Made by a program: the position numbers and the translations under genes. The notes beneath the pieces were generated by a model, which saw only the letters and a list, made by a program, of their open reading frames with translations, ran no database searches and was not told the DNA's origin. Positions 1 to 10,600 of a DNA stretch of 64,000 bases are shown here, one piece after another. Every line of letters begins with the position of its first letter. The stretch's first letter is position 1. Source of the DNA: Caenorhabditis remanei. Lineage: Eukaryota; Nematoda; Chromadorea; Rhabditida; Rhabditidae. Location of the stretch: the NCBI RefSeq assembly GCF_010183535.1, contig NC_071330.1, positions 16,287,717 through 16,351,716 of the forward strand. The letters are read 5' to 3'.

Positions 1-257
1 CCGTAATACCGTAACACCTTTCAAAGTGGGTGATTTTCAACTGAATACGGACAGACTGTATCTCTTACTGCACGGTACTGTAGCTATCTAGAAACCGTCA
101 GTACAAAAAAGAATAAACTAAAAAAAAAGTTTTTTTATAATCTGACATTAGTGGGCTGCTATTAAGAAAGCACAGTTCCGACTGACAGGCTATCTACGAT
201 CGTGCAAATCTGAAAACAAATTCGCACAACGTCGAAAACTTTCTATTTCTATTTCAG

Positions 258-1215
258 CGGCGAGCCAGAGGTCACCGTCACCATCCTCCACTACACTAAA
301 TGGCCACGTAAGGGTTTCCCAGAGAATGTGGACACTATCGTCCGAATGATGGAAATAATTTCGACCACGAAACAAACCGTTTTTGTTCACTGCCCAGATG
401 GAGCTGAAAAGTCTGGAGTGATTGCTCGTTAGTTTCTGATTTTCTGTCTCCCCCATGTATCAAAATGGTTTCAGTGATCTATGAGATGCGACTGAGAGTT
501 TCGATTGGGAGTGGTAATTTAAAAGTGGCGGAATGTTTCAGTTTCATTAGAAACGGTCGCTCGAATACTGTGCCGACTCTCGATCATTTGTGCTTTGCCT
601 TCATAGCATTTGTGAAGTGGATTGAGAAAGTAAGTGAACGATTTGTACGAGCTTCACCCGAGAAAAAGCCAAATCAAACAAAGCGCGAGAATCATGAATA
701 TCACTCATAAAATATTCCAGGATCTTCAAAACTCGAAGACGGATCCCTCCACCAAAGATTACAATGAGAACACCCAGGCATCTTTGAAAGAATTCAATGA
801 GATGTTCACAGAAATTTTGAAAGAAAAAGCAAGTGTAATCATTGCAAAAGATGCAAAACAACGCGAAAATGCCAAAATCAAAAAAATTGTGAAAAATGGG
901 ATAAAGGAACATGAGAATGCTGAGATTGAGGATCTGAAGAAAAAAATCGATGAATTGAATATGATATGTTATGAGGGAAGCAATTATCACCAAGGATGGT
1001 TGGCACGTCAAAAAGAGATTGCTGAGGAAGACAAGAGAATAAAGAAGCTAGAAGAAACTAGGTTGATCGAGGCGAACCAAAAACTTGCTGACCAAATTGC
1101 TGAGGACCAACGCCAGGCACAGATGGAGACTCACACTGCTGAAGAGGAGAGAGTTGAAACGAAAGGAAGTAAAAGTTCTCGTTCTTCTGCCTCTTCTGAT
1201 TTATTGAACATATAA
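258..1215 (+). CDS. Protein tyrosine phosphatase-like protein, 3' part, probably catalytically dead
   Basis: Three exons are visible: 258-427, 475-629 and 721-1215. The gene enters from the left edge, so its 5' exons are missing. The first two exons encode the end of a classical tyrosine phosphatase domain: a WPD-loop region reading HYTKWPRKGFPE and a P-loop region reading VHCPDGAEKSGV, followed by the usual C-terminal helices ending FVKWIEK. The WPD aspartate is Arg and the P-loop arginine of HC(X5)R is Lys, so catalysis is unlikely although the cysteine is kept. The last exon adds 165 codons of charged coiled coil (roughly DLKKKIDELN to QIAEDQRQAQ) and a Ser-rich tail ending SSDLLNI. Splice phases fit at each junction. 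Nematodes have many divergent phosphatases of this kind; the partner or role cannot be read from the sequence. Confidence 0.8.
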
Positions 1216-1244
1216 ATTATTACTTGTCCGTCTTTTAATACTTG

Positions 1245-1250
1245 AATAAA
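1245..1250 (+). terminator. Polyadenylation signal AATAAA of the phosphatase-like gene
   Basis: An AATAAA hexamer lies 30 bases after the stop codon at 1215, the expected distance for 3' end formation. Confidence 0.6.
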
Positions 1251-1578
1251 TTGTCTCTTTTGTTCAGATGTTTGTCTTTAAAGTTGTATACCTTACTGAC
1301 TCTTCTGATGGCTCTCTTGGTGAATCCCTTGCCGTGTTCTAATTTCAAATAAAAATGAGCAATAGCCATTTGCTGCTCGCTCAAAGTTCGGACTCTCTCT
1401 GTGACTACCGTATTTTTCAAACTATTTTATAGGTAAAGTACGGTAGAGAGCCGCCGTAAATCGAAATTCAGCAACGAGAGCCACAGTGTGTTCTTGTTTG
1501 TTTTCGATGATTTATTTTAAAAAATTTAAAGAAAAATAACAAATCTTTATAATTCAAATCAGAGACTAGCAAGTAGCC

Positions 1579-2007
1579 CCACCTTTCTCTTACAAACGAA
1601 TCCAGTGTTGACTGCACAATTATTGCTCATCCAAGTGCCACAAAAATAAATACATTTCACACTTCCCAACCGTGTGTACGACGGGCTACTTCTTATCTCT
1701 AAAACCCTCATATGTTTGTTTTCTCAATCAAACACAGCCCAAATGGAAGCAAATCATCTGAAATTTTTTCACAACAACTTTCGCTATCAGTGACTCCTCC
1801 TTATCATTTGTTTGCTCTGAAACCGCCCGAAAAAAGAGAAAAATTAAGAAGTTTCATATTTCAGAAAAGAAATTCAAATGAAAGGAAAACAGCAAGAAAA
1901 GAATTTCCAAGATTTCCGAAAATAATGGAAATCTAGGGAAGAATCTTGCTTTTCGATTTTAATTTAATTTCAGGTCAACACTGGATTCGTTTGTAAGAGA
2001 AAGGTGG
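1579..2007. repeat. 34-bp inverted repeat pair, exon-like
   Basis: Positions 1974-2007 read GTCAACACTGGATTCGTTTG and onward; 1579-1612 is the reverse complement over about 34 bases. The right copy follows a splice-acceptor-like ATTTCAG and would translate VNTGFVCKRK before a GTGG. It could be an inverted duplication of a lost exon, or the ends of a small foldback element. No target-site duplication was found. Confidence 0.5.
1785..1935 (+). repeat. Dispersed repeat, copy 1
   Basis: About 150 bp that closely match 6305-6465, including the shared stretches ATTTGTTTGCTCTGAAA and GGAAAACAGCAAGAAAAGAA. Both copies are on the plus strand and non-coding. Confidence 0.7.
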
Positions 2008-2230
2008 TATTTACTTAAAAATATTCGATTCTGAAGAAATATTGCCCTTCTAAAAATAACGCTAAAAAATCAACTGAAAATTGAGGGGTATGCAAACGCG
2101 CACCTTTCCGAACATTCAAATTTTTTTCTGAAAAATTCTCGTCGCGGGGTACTGTGAAGTGGGGTTTTTTTCGAACTTTTTTTGTATAATATCTTTTTTT
2201 GAACCTCTGAGATCATTCCAAAAATGCTTT

Positions 2231-3600
2231 AATACGCCAAGATTCAATCGAACCGTCAAAACAGAGTATCAGGCGATGGTTGTGGGGATTCCGAATGTCG
2301 GAAAGTCGTCGTTGATTAATGCAATGCGGACGCATACGCTTGGGATTAAAAGGAAGGCGGTAGGTGATTTTGAAGAAAAATTGGAATTTTTGGTGGAAAA
2401 TCGGAGGTTTTTAGTCAAAAAATGACATTTTTTGGTAATTTTCGCTTCTGGCGTGCCTTCAACGCGTTTTAAAATATTCCAAATAGCTTGTCTGGCGTGC
2501 CTTTGACGCGTTTTTCAAAAATTTCGAAATTTTCTGAAATATTTACATTTTTATAGTCTTCATCAGAGAATATGTTTTTTGTTGTCAATTTTCCAAAACT
2601 TTTGTGTCTGGCCCTTATTTGACGCGTTTTTAAACTTTAAAATAACTAGTCTGGGGCGCCTTTGACGTATATTTCGATCGAAAATTGGTCTGCTAGCGAA
2701 AATTCGCTTTGAAATAGCTAGCAGACCAACGTTGGTCTGCTAGTTCTCAGATTGGTCTGCTAGCTCTAACTATAACTATTTTCACTCAAATTTTCACCCG
2801 AAATCTCAATTTTCTCATTTTCAGTTCTCTTATTTTCCATTTTTCTAGGTCGAAGCAGGCGCCCGACCCGGAGTCACCGTTCGTGTCCAAAATCGTGTTC
2901 GAATCATGGACAAACCGCCAATTTACATCATCGACACGCCGGGAGTCCTCTCTCCGAATCATCGGAACATCGAGGACGCAATGAAGTTGGCTCTATGTGA
3001 TTTGGTATTGGAATCACACGTCAATCTTTATTATCTCGCAGGTGATTTTTAGAGAAAAATCATGAAAACTTCCATTCCTGGCGCACCTTTGACGCGTTTA
3101 CTCGAAAATCGTAAATTTAATAGTGTTCTTTTCAAAAAATGGTCATTTCAGTGTAAAAAATGTTTTAAAAAATTTGAAAACTACTTAATTTCTAATTTTA
3201 AAAATGTCTGTCAGGCGCGCCTTTGACGCGGTTTTTCTAGGGATCATTTTTGGTGAAATTTCTCCGTTTTCAGCTTTAAAAAAGCGTAAAAATGAAAATT
3301 TCACTCTTATATCGGCATTTTTTGCATCAAAATAATCTATTTTTCTCCAGGAAATACTCGCGAAGACATGTGCGGCGAACGACTTCCGAATCCAGCGAAG
3401 TATGGGAGAACGATGGGATTTCGATCGTGGCGCCAAACACTTCATTCAGTTGTACAGGAATTCCAAATTCGAGGACTCTAATTTGGATCATCACTTGTTT
3501 TAGACCGTTTTCTTGTTGATTTTTGTTGTTTTTAGTTAATTTTTTTCATCGAAAAAGCTTTATTTTTTGATTTTATACTCGCATGTCTTAGAATTCTTGT
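2231..3600 (+). pseudogene. Truncated duplicate of the MTG1 (and NAT9 3') locus
   Basis: The segment copies 44803 to about 46050, namely MTG1 exon 5 (2231-2359), most of exon 6 (2849-3041), exon 7 (3351-3503) and the shared 3' flank. It begins inside exon 5, so the start codon and first four exons are absent. Exon 6 lacks the 98 bp equivalent to 45451-45548, which leaves a new donor right after CTCGCAG and shifts the frame before exon 7. The G1 motif GIPNVGKSS and the DTPG motif remain readable but the product cannot be a working GTPase. The flank also carries the end of NAT9 in antisense. Introns have diverged more than exons, so the copy is not brand new. Confidence 0.9.
2685..2767. repeat. 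Minisatellite module with inverted units
   Basis: Holds GGTCTGCTAGC, a 19-nt AT-rich spacer, then GCTAGCAGACC, AACGTT and further direct units. The same module sits in the equivalent intron of the MTG1 parent copy (45117-45196), so it predates that duplication. Confidence 0.85.
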
Positions 3601-3610
3601 CGAGTGTCGC

Positions 3611-5837
3611 CTAGTCCTTCTTTGTCTCAGTCTGGCCCTGCTTATATTCAGCCAGACGTTCCTCCGCATCGTTGAGCTCTTCACGCGTTTCGGCCAACTC
3701 CTAAAAATGTTTTGTTGATTTTCAGGATTTCTGAAAACGTAGCCCTAACCAGGCGCAAGTCTTCAAGCTCTTTTCGAACCTCGTTCAGCTCTCGACGGGC
3801 GTCTTTCAACTCCTAAAATGTTTTGTTAATATCCATGACTACGTCAATTTCCAGGATTAAACTGGTGTGTGCTAACCGATAATTTCGTTTCGGTAAATGC
3901 ACTTTCTGGTAAAATACTGGTAATATTAACGAAAATATACCGGAACGTTCCTGAAATTCACACTGCCTGCACAGCCCTCACCTTACGCATACTGATGACG
4001 AGATTTCGACGTGCTTCGTTCAAAACTTCCTGAAATGTTTTAATACGAAACTTTATCAAAAACCACCAAAATTCAGCCGAATTTCAGAGTGACGGAAATC
4101 TACACCGTCAAAAGCTCCTCCGAGAGGAGTACACGGCCGGCGGCCTAGGAACCCCAACGCGGTAATTTGAATTTCAATTTTTGAGAGGAATATTATTTTT
4201 TCAAGAAAAATACGATTTTGATTGAAATTTCGGAGGAAATGCATTTTTTCAGGTCAAAATTTCGAATGAGGGTTTATCATATTTAAAAAAATCACTTTTT
4301 GAAAATAAAATTTTTGTTTACTATTTTGACTATTCAAAAACATAAATAACTCTTCCAGATTTCAGTGTCAAAAAAACAGAAAAGCCAACACAGCCTTCGG
4401 CCCGTTATTAAAGAAAAACGGTCTGCCCGGTTCGGCCCAGTTGACAAGTACGATTTTTTCGAGGCAAGCCTTTGGAGATCTATTGCAAGTGAGTATATCA
4501 ATCTAGATATGTGAGGCCGTACCGAACGGGGAGAAATGAGCGAGTGATAGAAACGAAAGCGGGAGAAACGAAACCGGGAGAAACGAAACGGGGAGAAAAG
4601 AAACCGGGAGAAATGGCGGCGCGGCGTTTACCGGGCTGTCAATGTGATGAAATTGTGCATAAAGCTATAAGTAATGTTCCTAAATGTTGTCAGATGAAAA
4701 ATGACAAAAAGGCGGTCATCGAAAAAATATGAGATGAAAGCGATAAATGCCACTGTCTTCGTTAGAATGTTTGTATAACATGAAATGTGTGAATTTAACT
4801 TTAAAATTAATATTCTTAAACATTTCGCACAGTTTAAGAGCATTTACAGCCCGATAAACGCCGAACCGCCATTTCTCCCGGTTTCGTTTCTCCCCGTTTC
4901 GTTTCTCCCGGTTTCGTTTCTCCCGCTTTCGTTTCTCTCACTCGCTCGTTTCTCCCCGTTCGGTACGGCCTCAGATATGTGCACCATCAGAATCTCGCTA
5001 ATCTGACTAGTGGGAAACATCTAAAAAGTGAAATTTTAACTGTATTCCTCTGTTCTTCGATAATAAAAAGCGTAAAAAGAGCAATCCTATGATCGATTCA
5101 CCTCATATCTATCTAGGAGATAATGCGATAAAAATGGATTGTTGTAAACTCCTATTTTAAACACTCACAAAACAAAAAATTTTGAGAAAAAATTTTTGTC
5201 GAATTTTTGCCTATGGCCACCAAAAACTTCAAAATTCGTCGAAAAGATTTATCCTTGAAAAAAGTACTGAAAATATTCTCCGTCGTTTGAAACATACTCT
5301 GGTTCATTTCATTCATCTGAATCCACTTTTTGGATGATTCACGAAGTTCTAGTTATATGAATCTAGATCTGTCTGAGCATAAACTTTGAGATAATAAAAA
5401 AATAATATAAACAGACCGCAGTCCTTCGACTATCCGATTTTTTTTAACTTGAAATTTTTTTTATTTTCAAAAAGTGATTTTTTTATATATGCTAAACCCT
5501 CATTCGAAATTTTGACCTGAAAAAATGCATTTCCTCCGAAATTTCAATCAAAATCGTATTTTTCTTGAAAAAATAATATTACTCTCAAAAATTGAAATTC
5601 AAATTACCGCGTTGGGGTTCCTAGGCCGCCGGCCGTGTACTCCTCTCGGAGGAGCTTTTGACGGTGTAGATTTCCGTCACTGTCCGAATTTCCCGTCGAA
5701 AACTCAAATTTTTTTTGAACATTTCACTAAAAGTATTTTTTCTAAAAAAGAAGTCGAAGGACGGAACTCCGCACAGCTCTGGTATATTCTTTAGTGTTTG
5801 GTGGGAAAGAACTTACGTTATTGACAGTTCCGCTCAT
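3611..5837 (-). CDS. Small coiled-coil protein built from repeated phase-0 exons
   Basis: I predict four exons: 5817-5837 (MSGTVNN), 3982-4029 (16 codons), 3750-3812 (21 codons) and 3611-3700 (29 codons plus stop). All introns are phase 0 and all junctions have GT and AG. The product is 73 residues of charged heptads. Exons 2 to 4 each open with E(L/V) followed by AR/TREELN-type sequence (EVLNEARRNL, ELKDARRELNEV, ELAETREELNDA), as if one heptad exon had been duplicated. Intron 1 is about 1.8 kb because a transposon sits in it (4086-5683). I do not recognise a family; the sequence would fit an oligomerising helix. Its 3' flank is the end of the MTG1 duplicate. Confidence 0.6.
4086..5683. mobile_element. 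Mutator-like non-autonomous transposon, 1598 bp
   Basis: Terminal inverted repeats of about 230 bp start A(G/C)AGTGACGGAAATCTACA at both ends. The element is flanked by a perfect 9-bp direct repeat CCGAATTTC (4077-4085 and 5684-5692). Long inverted repeats with a 9-bp target duplication are typical of Mutator-like elements. No transposase frame is visible inside, so it is non-autonomous. It lies in intron 1 of the coiled-coil gene and contains a second element at 4512-4973. Confidence 0.8.
4512..4973. mobile_element. Nested foldback element, 462 bp, with 14-nt subterminal repeats
   Basis: Inverted repeats of about 130 bp begin TGAGGCCGTACCGAACGGGG and end with the complement. The flanks are a 6-bp direct repeat GATATG (4506-4511 and 4974-4979). 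Inside each arm, a GGGAGAAACGAAAC unit of about 14 bp repeats several times. There is no coding capacity. It inserted into the older 4086-5683 element. Confidence 0.8.
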
Positions 5838-6017
5838 TTTTGTCTTGGTTGTGAAAAAATAAAGTTTCCACATTTTTGCTCTATTTATTTCGAATTCCCC
5901 TCCCCATTGACCTTTCCACGTAGTTTCACGTACGTATTAAAAAAATAAATAATAAAAAGATTTTCAAAAAAAAATTTGCATGCTGAAACGTGCAAGTTGT
6001 GTGCGGAGCTTACACTG

Positions 6018-6074
6018 CAAGCAGCGCGGTTCTTAATTAAAAAAATTAACTGGAATTAGAACCACGCTGCTTGA
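6018..6074. repeat. Hairpin, about 20-bp arms
   Basis: Arms CAAGCAGCGCGGTTCTTAAT and a near-complement ending CCACGCTGCTTG enclose an AT-rich loop. No target duplication was found. Confidence 0.5.
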
Positions 6075-6111
6075 ACACATGAAAAACAGTAAAAATAAAG
6101 AAAAATGAATA

Positions 6112-6295
6112 AAAAATCAAGGAATCATTGAATATTCGAGTGTACTGCTGCTACTAGTACTCGGTCCCGATCCATCAGCATTTCTCGATTCTCCAGAAGC
6201 TCCGCCTCTTTCAGAAGCTCCGCCTCCTCCACGACCACGCCCTCTTCCTCTATAAGCTCCGCACCTTCCTCTGAAAGCTCCGCCCATTCCTCTAT
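6112..6295 (-). pseudogene. Duplicate of the last-exon tail of the 7.6-14.3 kb gene
   Basis: This copies the RGG-rich C-terminal coding end (7627-7797), including the stop region and the Ser-rich tail, with an 18-bp insertion and several substitutions. It lacks the rest of the exon and any upstream exon, so it is a gene fragment. Confidence 0.85.
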
Positions 6296-6304
6296 GAAAT
6301 TTTT

Positions 6305-6465
6305 TCCAGCGACTCCTACTTATGATTTGTTTGCTCTGAAAATGCCCGAAAAAACAAGGAAAAATAAATAAGTTTCATATTTCCAATAAAGAAATTTAAA
6401 TGAAAGGAAAACAGCAAGAAAAGAATTCTCAAGATTTCCGAAAATAATGGAAATCTTGGGAAGAA
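6305..6465 (+). repeat. Dispersed repeat, copy 2
   Basis: Matches 1785-1935 (see that entry) and directly abuts the RGG-tail fragment. Confidence 0.7.
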
Positions 6466-7634
6466 GGATACTATTTTACAGGATAAACAGGGGGAAATCT
6501 GAGTTTTTATTCTGATTATTGACATGAATTTGCGCGAAATTTTTTTGGAATTTTTTATAACGGAAAATGATTTTTTCACCGCAAATACATGTCAAAAATA
6601 GTATAAAACAACAAGAAAATGAGCAATTTGAGTCAAAATTTTAATTATTTCTAACCAGGGCTCAAAAATAGATTAATGCAACAAAAAACTCAAGTAGCTA
6701 TGCCAATGTTCGATTCAAAATACTCCAAAAGTGGAGTTTTCGAGCCAAAACTGATAGAAAAACAGTCTGAAACTCGATTTTCTGAAAAAATCCAAATTTT
6801 TTGGTCTAGAAAGTTCAGAAATTGTGATTCCAAGGGGGAAAATGTGATTTTTTCCACTCAAAAACTCGAAAACCCGTCTGGAATTTATGAATAATGAAAA
6901 TTCAGCTGGATACGTTTTTGAGTGGAAAAATTGCATTTTCAGGCTCAAAAATGTGTCAAAACCCCACTTTAACCACAAAATTTCAGTTATTCAGCTCAAA
7001 AATCATGAAAATCTGCAATTTTTGGCATTTTTAGGCTTATTTATAGCTCAAAAATTGAATTTTCAAGAAAATGTTGGTAGTCTAGCTCAATTTCAACCCT
7101 GATTTCGAAATTTTAAGCTCAAAAATTTCAGTTTTCGGGTATAAAAAACTCAGATTTCCAAAAATAAAGAGGGAGGGGCTAAGGTGTAGAGAATACGGGA
7201 AAAATGACGCAGGATGGATTGAAAAATACGGGAAAAATTATTAGAAAATAACAAAAAAAAGGTGGAGAAAGGATCTAGAGATCCTGAATACACGTGAGCA
7301 AAAATAGACAAAAAATGACGAAAAATTGGTCAAAAAACAATAAAAATGATAATTTTGGGGAGTTGATATTCACAGAAAACCAGAAAAAACAGGGAAAAAA
7401 GCCAAAAATCGGCTGAAACTGGGGAAATCGGGTGTACGTTATAAAAATATTTAAAAATTATGAAAGAAAAATTGTAAAAATGTAAAAATACGGAAAGAAA
7501 ATTGCATTTTAAGGCTGAAAAATGATGAAAAATGTGTTTTTGAGTAGAAAAAGGTGGAATTTCAGTCTGAAAATGGCAAAAAACCACTAAAAATCAAGTT
7601 TCAGACCCAAAAAAACAGAAAAATCAAAAAAAAA

Positions 7635-10600
7635 TCAAGGAATCATTGGATATTCGAGTGTACTGCTGCTACTAGTACTCGGTCCCGATCCATCAGCATT
7701 TCTCGATTCTCCAGAAGCTCCGCCTCCTCCACGGCCACGCCCTCTTCCTCTGTAAGCTCCGCCTCTTCCTCTGAAAGCTCCGCCCATTCCTCTATGACCA
7801 CGCCCCCTTCCTCCACGTCGGAATTTCGACGTCTTCTTGACGTAATCCATCGGAACAATCGAAGGATTCGTAAAGTCCGCGTAGAGATTCGGATCATCCC
7901 AATCGATTGTTTTATTCCTCTTTGCCTCCTCACGCTCCGCCTCTTTTTCCTGAATCTTTCGCTTGAAATTCGTCTTTTTTCGTTGCAATTTCTCACGACT
8001 GTTCTTTGATGGCATCTGCAAAAAAAATTTGAAAAAATTTCAAATTTGGCTTGAACCGCTCAAAAATCAGCTAAAAATAGTCAAAAATCGGCTCAAAATG
8101 ACAAAAAAGTGATGTCTGGCGCACCCTTGACGCGTTTTTGAATTTCGGTCTGCTAGCTATGAGATTGGTCTGCTAGCTCTCAGATTGGGTTGCTAGCTAT
8201 GAGATTGGTCTGCTAGCTATGAGATTGGTCTGCTAGCTCTAATTTCGGTCTTCTGAGACGCGCCTGAGGAACGCCAACAACCTTATTGAAAATGAGAGAT
8301 TTCAGTGAAATTTAGAGCATTTTTCACTAATTTTTTTCGAAAAGCGGCAAAGGTGCGCCAGACTTTACAGCTGGATTCATTTTTTCAAAAAAAACGCCAA
8401 ATGAGCACCAGATACGTCTAAATCAGGATTCAGAGCCATTTTCTGCGCCGAAGGCGCGCCAGCCTGATGAATTTGAGTGATTTTTGAGCCGATTTCAGTC
8501 AAAATTGGCTCATTTTCTTCCATATTTCAGCATTTTCAACCAATTTTAGAAAATTTTAAGCTATTTTCAGTCAAATTTGGCTCAGTTTCCTCCAAATTTC
8601 AACATTTTCTTCTCAGTCCACTCACAAACTGAGAAGTTGGGGAGTCCTTAGCCAAGAGCATCTGCGGAGCTCTTCCTTGTACAATCTGCCATTGCAACGG
8701 GACATCTCGACAGAATCCATGAAAGAAGTCCTCATCTTTCAACCGATCCGACGACTTCTGACAATCGTCTCGTTTGATTCGCATCGCTTCGATGGAAACT
8801 CCGTCTCGATGATCCGGTTCGCATTTTGCGACGACTCGAAGTGGGCGGTCCTTCTCTTGGAATACCATATAGTCTCCTGGTTCGAGAGATTCTAGTTGGG
8901 CAATCATTTGTTCCATCATAACCGAGCGAGAGGAGAGACTGAAAATTTTTAAGTGAAAGCCAAAAAATGAAAAAAAAAGTTGGTTTTTCAGCTGAAAATT
9001 GGTTCAAAGTGCTTGAAAATGAACTGAATTTCATGAAAATTGCCTAACATCATCAAAAATCGGCTCAAAACGACTAAAAATTGTTGTCTGGCGCACCTTT
9101 GACGCGTTTTTGAATTGACAAAATTTCATGTTTAAGTTGATTTTCATGGGTTTCAGCTACCTTCTGACGACATGTATTGACTTTAGTACAAAATTTCTAC
9201 TGCTGAATCGCGCCTGAGGTACGCCAGAGCGGTTATACACACTTTTGAAAAAAAGTTGTCGAAAATGGGATTTGCGGATTTTGGTCTGCTAGTGAATAGC
9301 TAGCAGACCAACATTGGTCTGCTAGCTTGTTTTCTGAGCGGAAAATTGGCTTAAAACACTCTAAAATCAGCTACATTTAATAAAAACTGCCTAAAAACCC
9401 CTAAAATAACCCAAAAATCGGCTCAAAATGACTAAAATTTATGTCTGGCGCACTTTTGACGCGTTTTGCAATGTTGGTCTGCTAGCTCCAATTTTGGTCT
9501 GCTAGCTCCAAAATTGGCCTATTAACCCGTAATTAGAGCCGTTTCCAGCCTATTCTGACGTGTTTCAGATAGATTTTATGCTATTTTTAGCGATTTCATA
9601 CCATTTTTCACCATTTTCAGCGAATTTTGTGCTAAAAACTGTTTTTTCAGCGATTTTACCGATTTCACACAATTTCAAGTGATTTTAAGCGATCTGGAGC
9701 GATTTCAGCCGTTTCCAGCCAATTTTTACGTATTTCAGACCGATTTGTGCTATTTTCAACCGTTTCCAGTCATAAAAGTGAAAAAACCGATTTCTGCCGA
9801 TTTCAGTAAATTTCAGACTTTTTTCATCATTTTCAGACAATTTCAAGTGATTTTGAGCGATCTGAAGCGATATAAGCCAATTTCAGCCAATTTCGGCGTG
9901 TTTTAGACCGATTTTTGAGCTATTTTCAGTCATTTCCCACTCCTTACATTCCCAAAGCATCCGGTGGTGGTTCCTGTTTATCGATTCTCATCGAAATCCC
10001 ATCAATTTGCAAAACATGATCAATTTTATAGCTTGTTCTATATAATAAATGAGATTCACTCATTTTGAACACAGATTTCGTATAATTCCATATCCATTCC
10101 TCTGCTCCTAATTCCATTGCTCCACCATTCGGAAGGTATTCAATTCTCGGCTCAAATGTCACTTTTTTGAGATTTTCTAGGAATGAGTGCTTCTTTTCTC
10201 CCAATTCAAGCATACTGTATGGAGAATTCGATCGAACAAGAATTCGGGCGTCTCCGATACGAAAAATCGCGTATTGATACGTGGAATCCTCTGGTTTTCC
10301 CTTGATTCCATCGGAATTTTTATCGATTTTTTGCATTTCCGACAGAATTCCGTCCAGGAAATCTTGAGATGAGGAGGATTCTGGAGCATCGTCCATCGAT
10401 TCAGATGACTCTTGGGAGTCGTGGGATTCAGATGACGTGGAGGGTTTCGGATTCGGAGGAGGGTGGTGGGCGGGACTTTGGCTTCTTCGGGTGATCTTGG
10501 AGGAATTGATTGCGGAGTTGTTGTTTCATGGCTTTTCGTTGGATTGAGGCACGGGAAATCTGGAAAATTTGGGATTTAGGGGGTTTTGGAAAAGTGGATT

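Larger units (their letters stand above)
1216..2230. other. Intergenic stretch without a recognisable gene
   Basis: No supported coding exon was found. The stretch holds an inverted repeat pair (1579-1612 and 1974-2007) and one copy of a roughly 150-bp dispersed repeat (1785-1935). A minus-strand open frame at 1235-1420 has no family resemblance and no splice context. Confidence 0.5.
5838..7634. other. Intergenic stretch
   Basis: Apart from the hairpin, the gene fragment and the dispersed repeat listed separately, 6470-7630 is AT-rich sequence of the degenerate 'ttcagctcaaaaat' type that also fills introns here. I see no exon in it. Confidence 0.5.

Noticed and set aside
1235..1420. 61-codon minus-strand open frame.
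   Set aside because: It overlaps the 3' flank of the phosphatase-like gene, with no motif or splice support.
4056..5794. Matching open frames (MHFLRNFNQNR) at both ends of the 4086-5683 element.
   Set aside because: They are mirror frames within the terminal inverted repeats, not a transposase.
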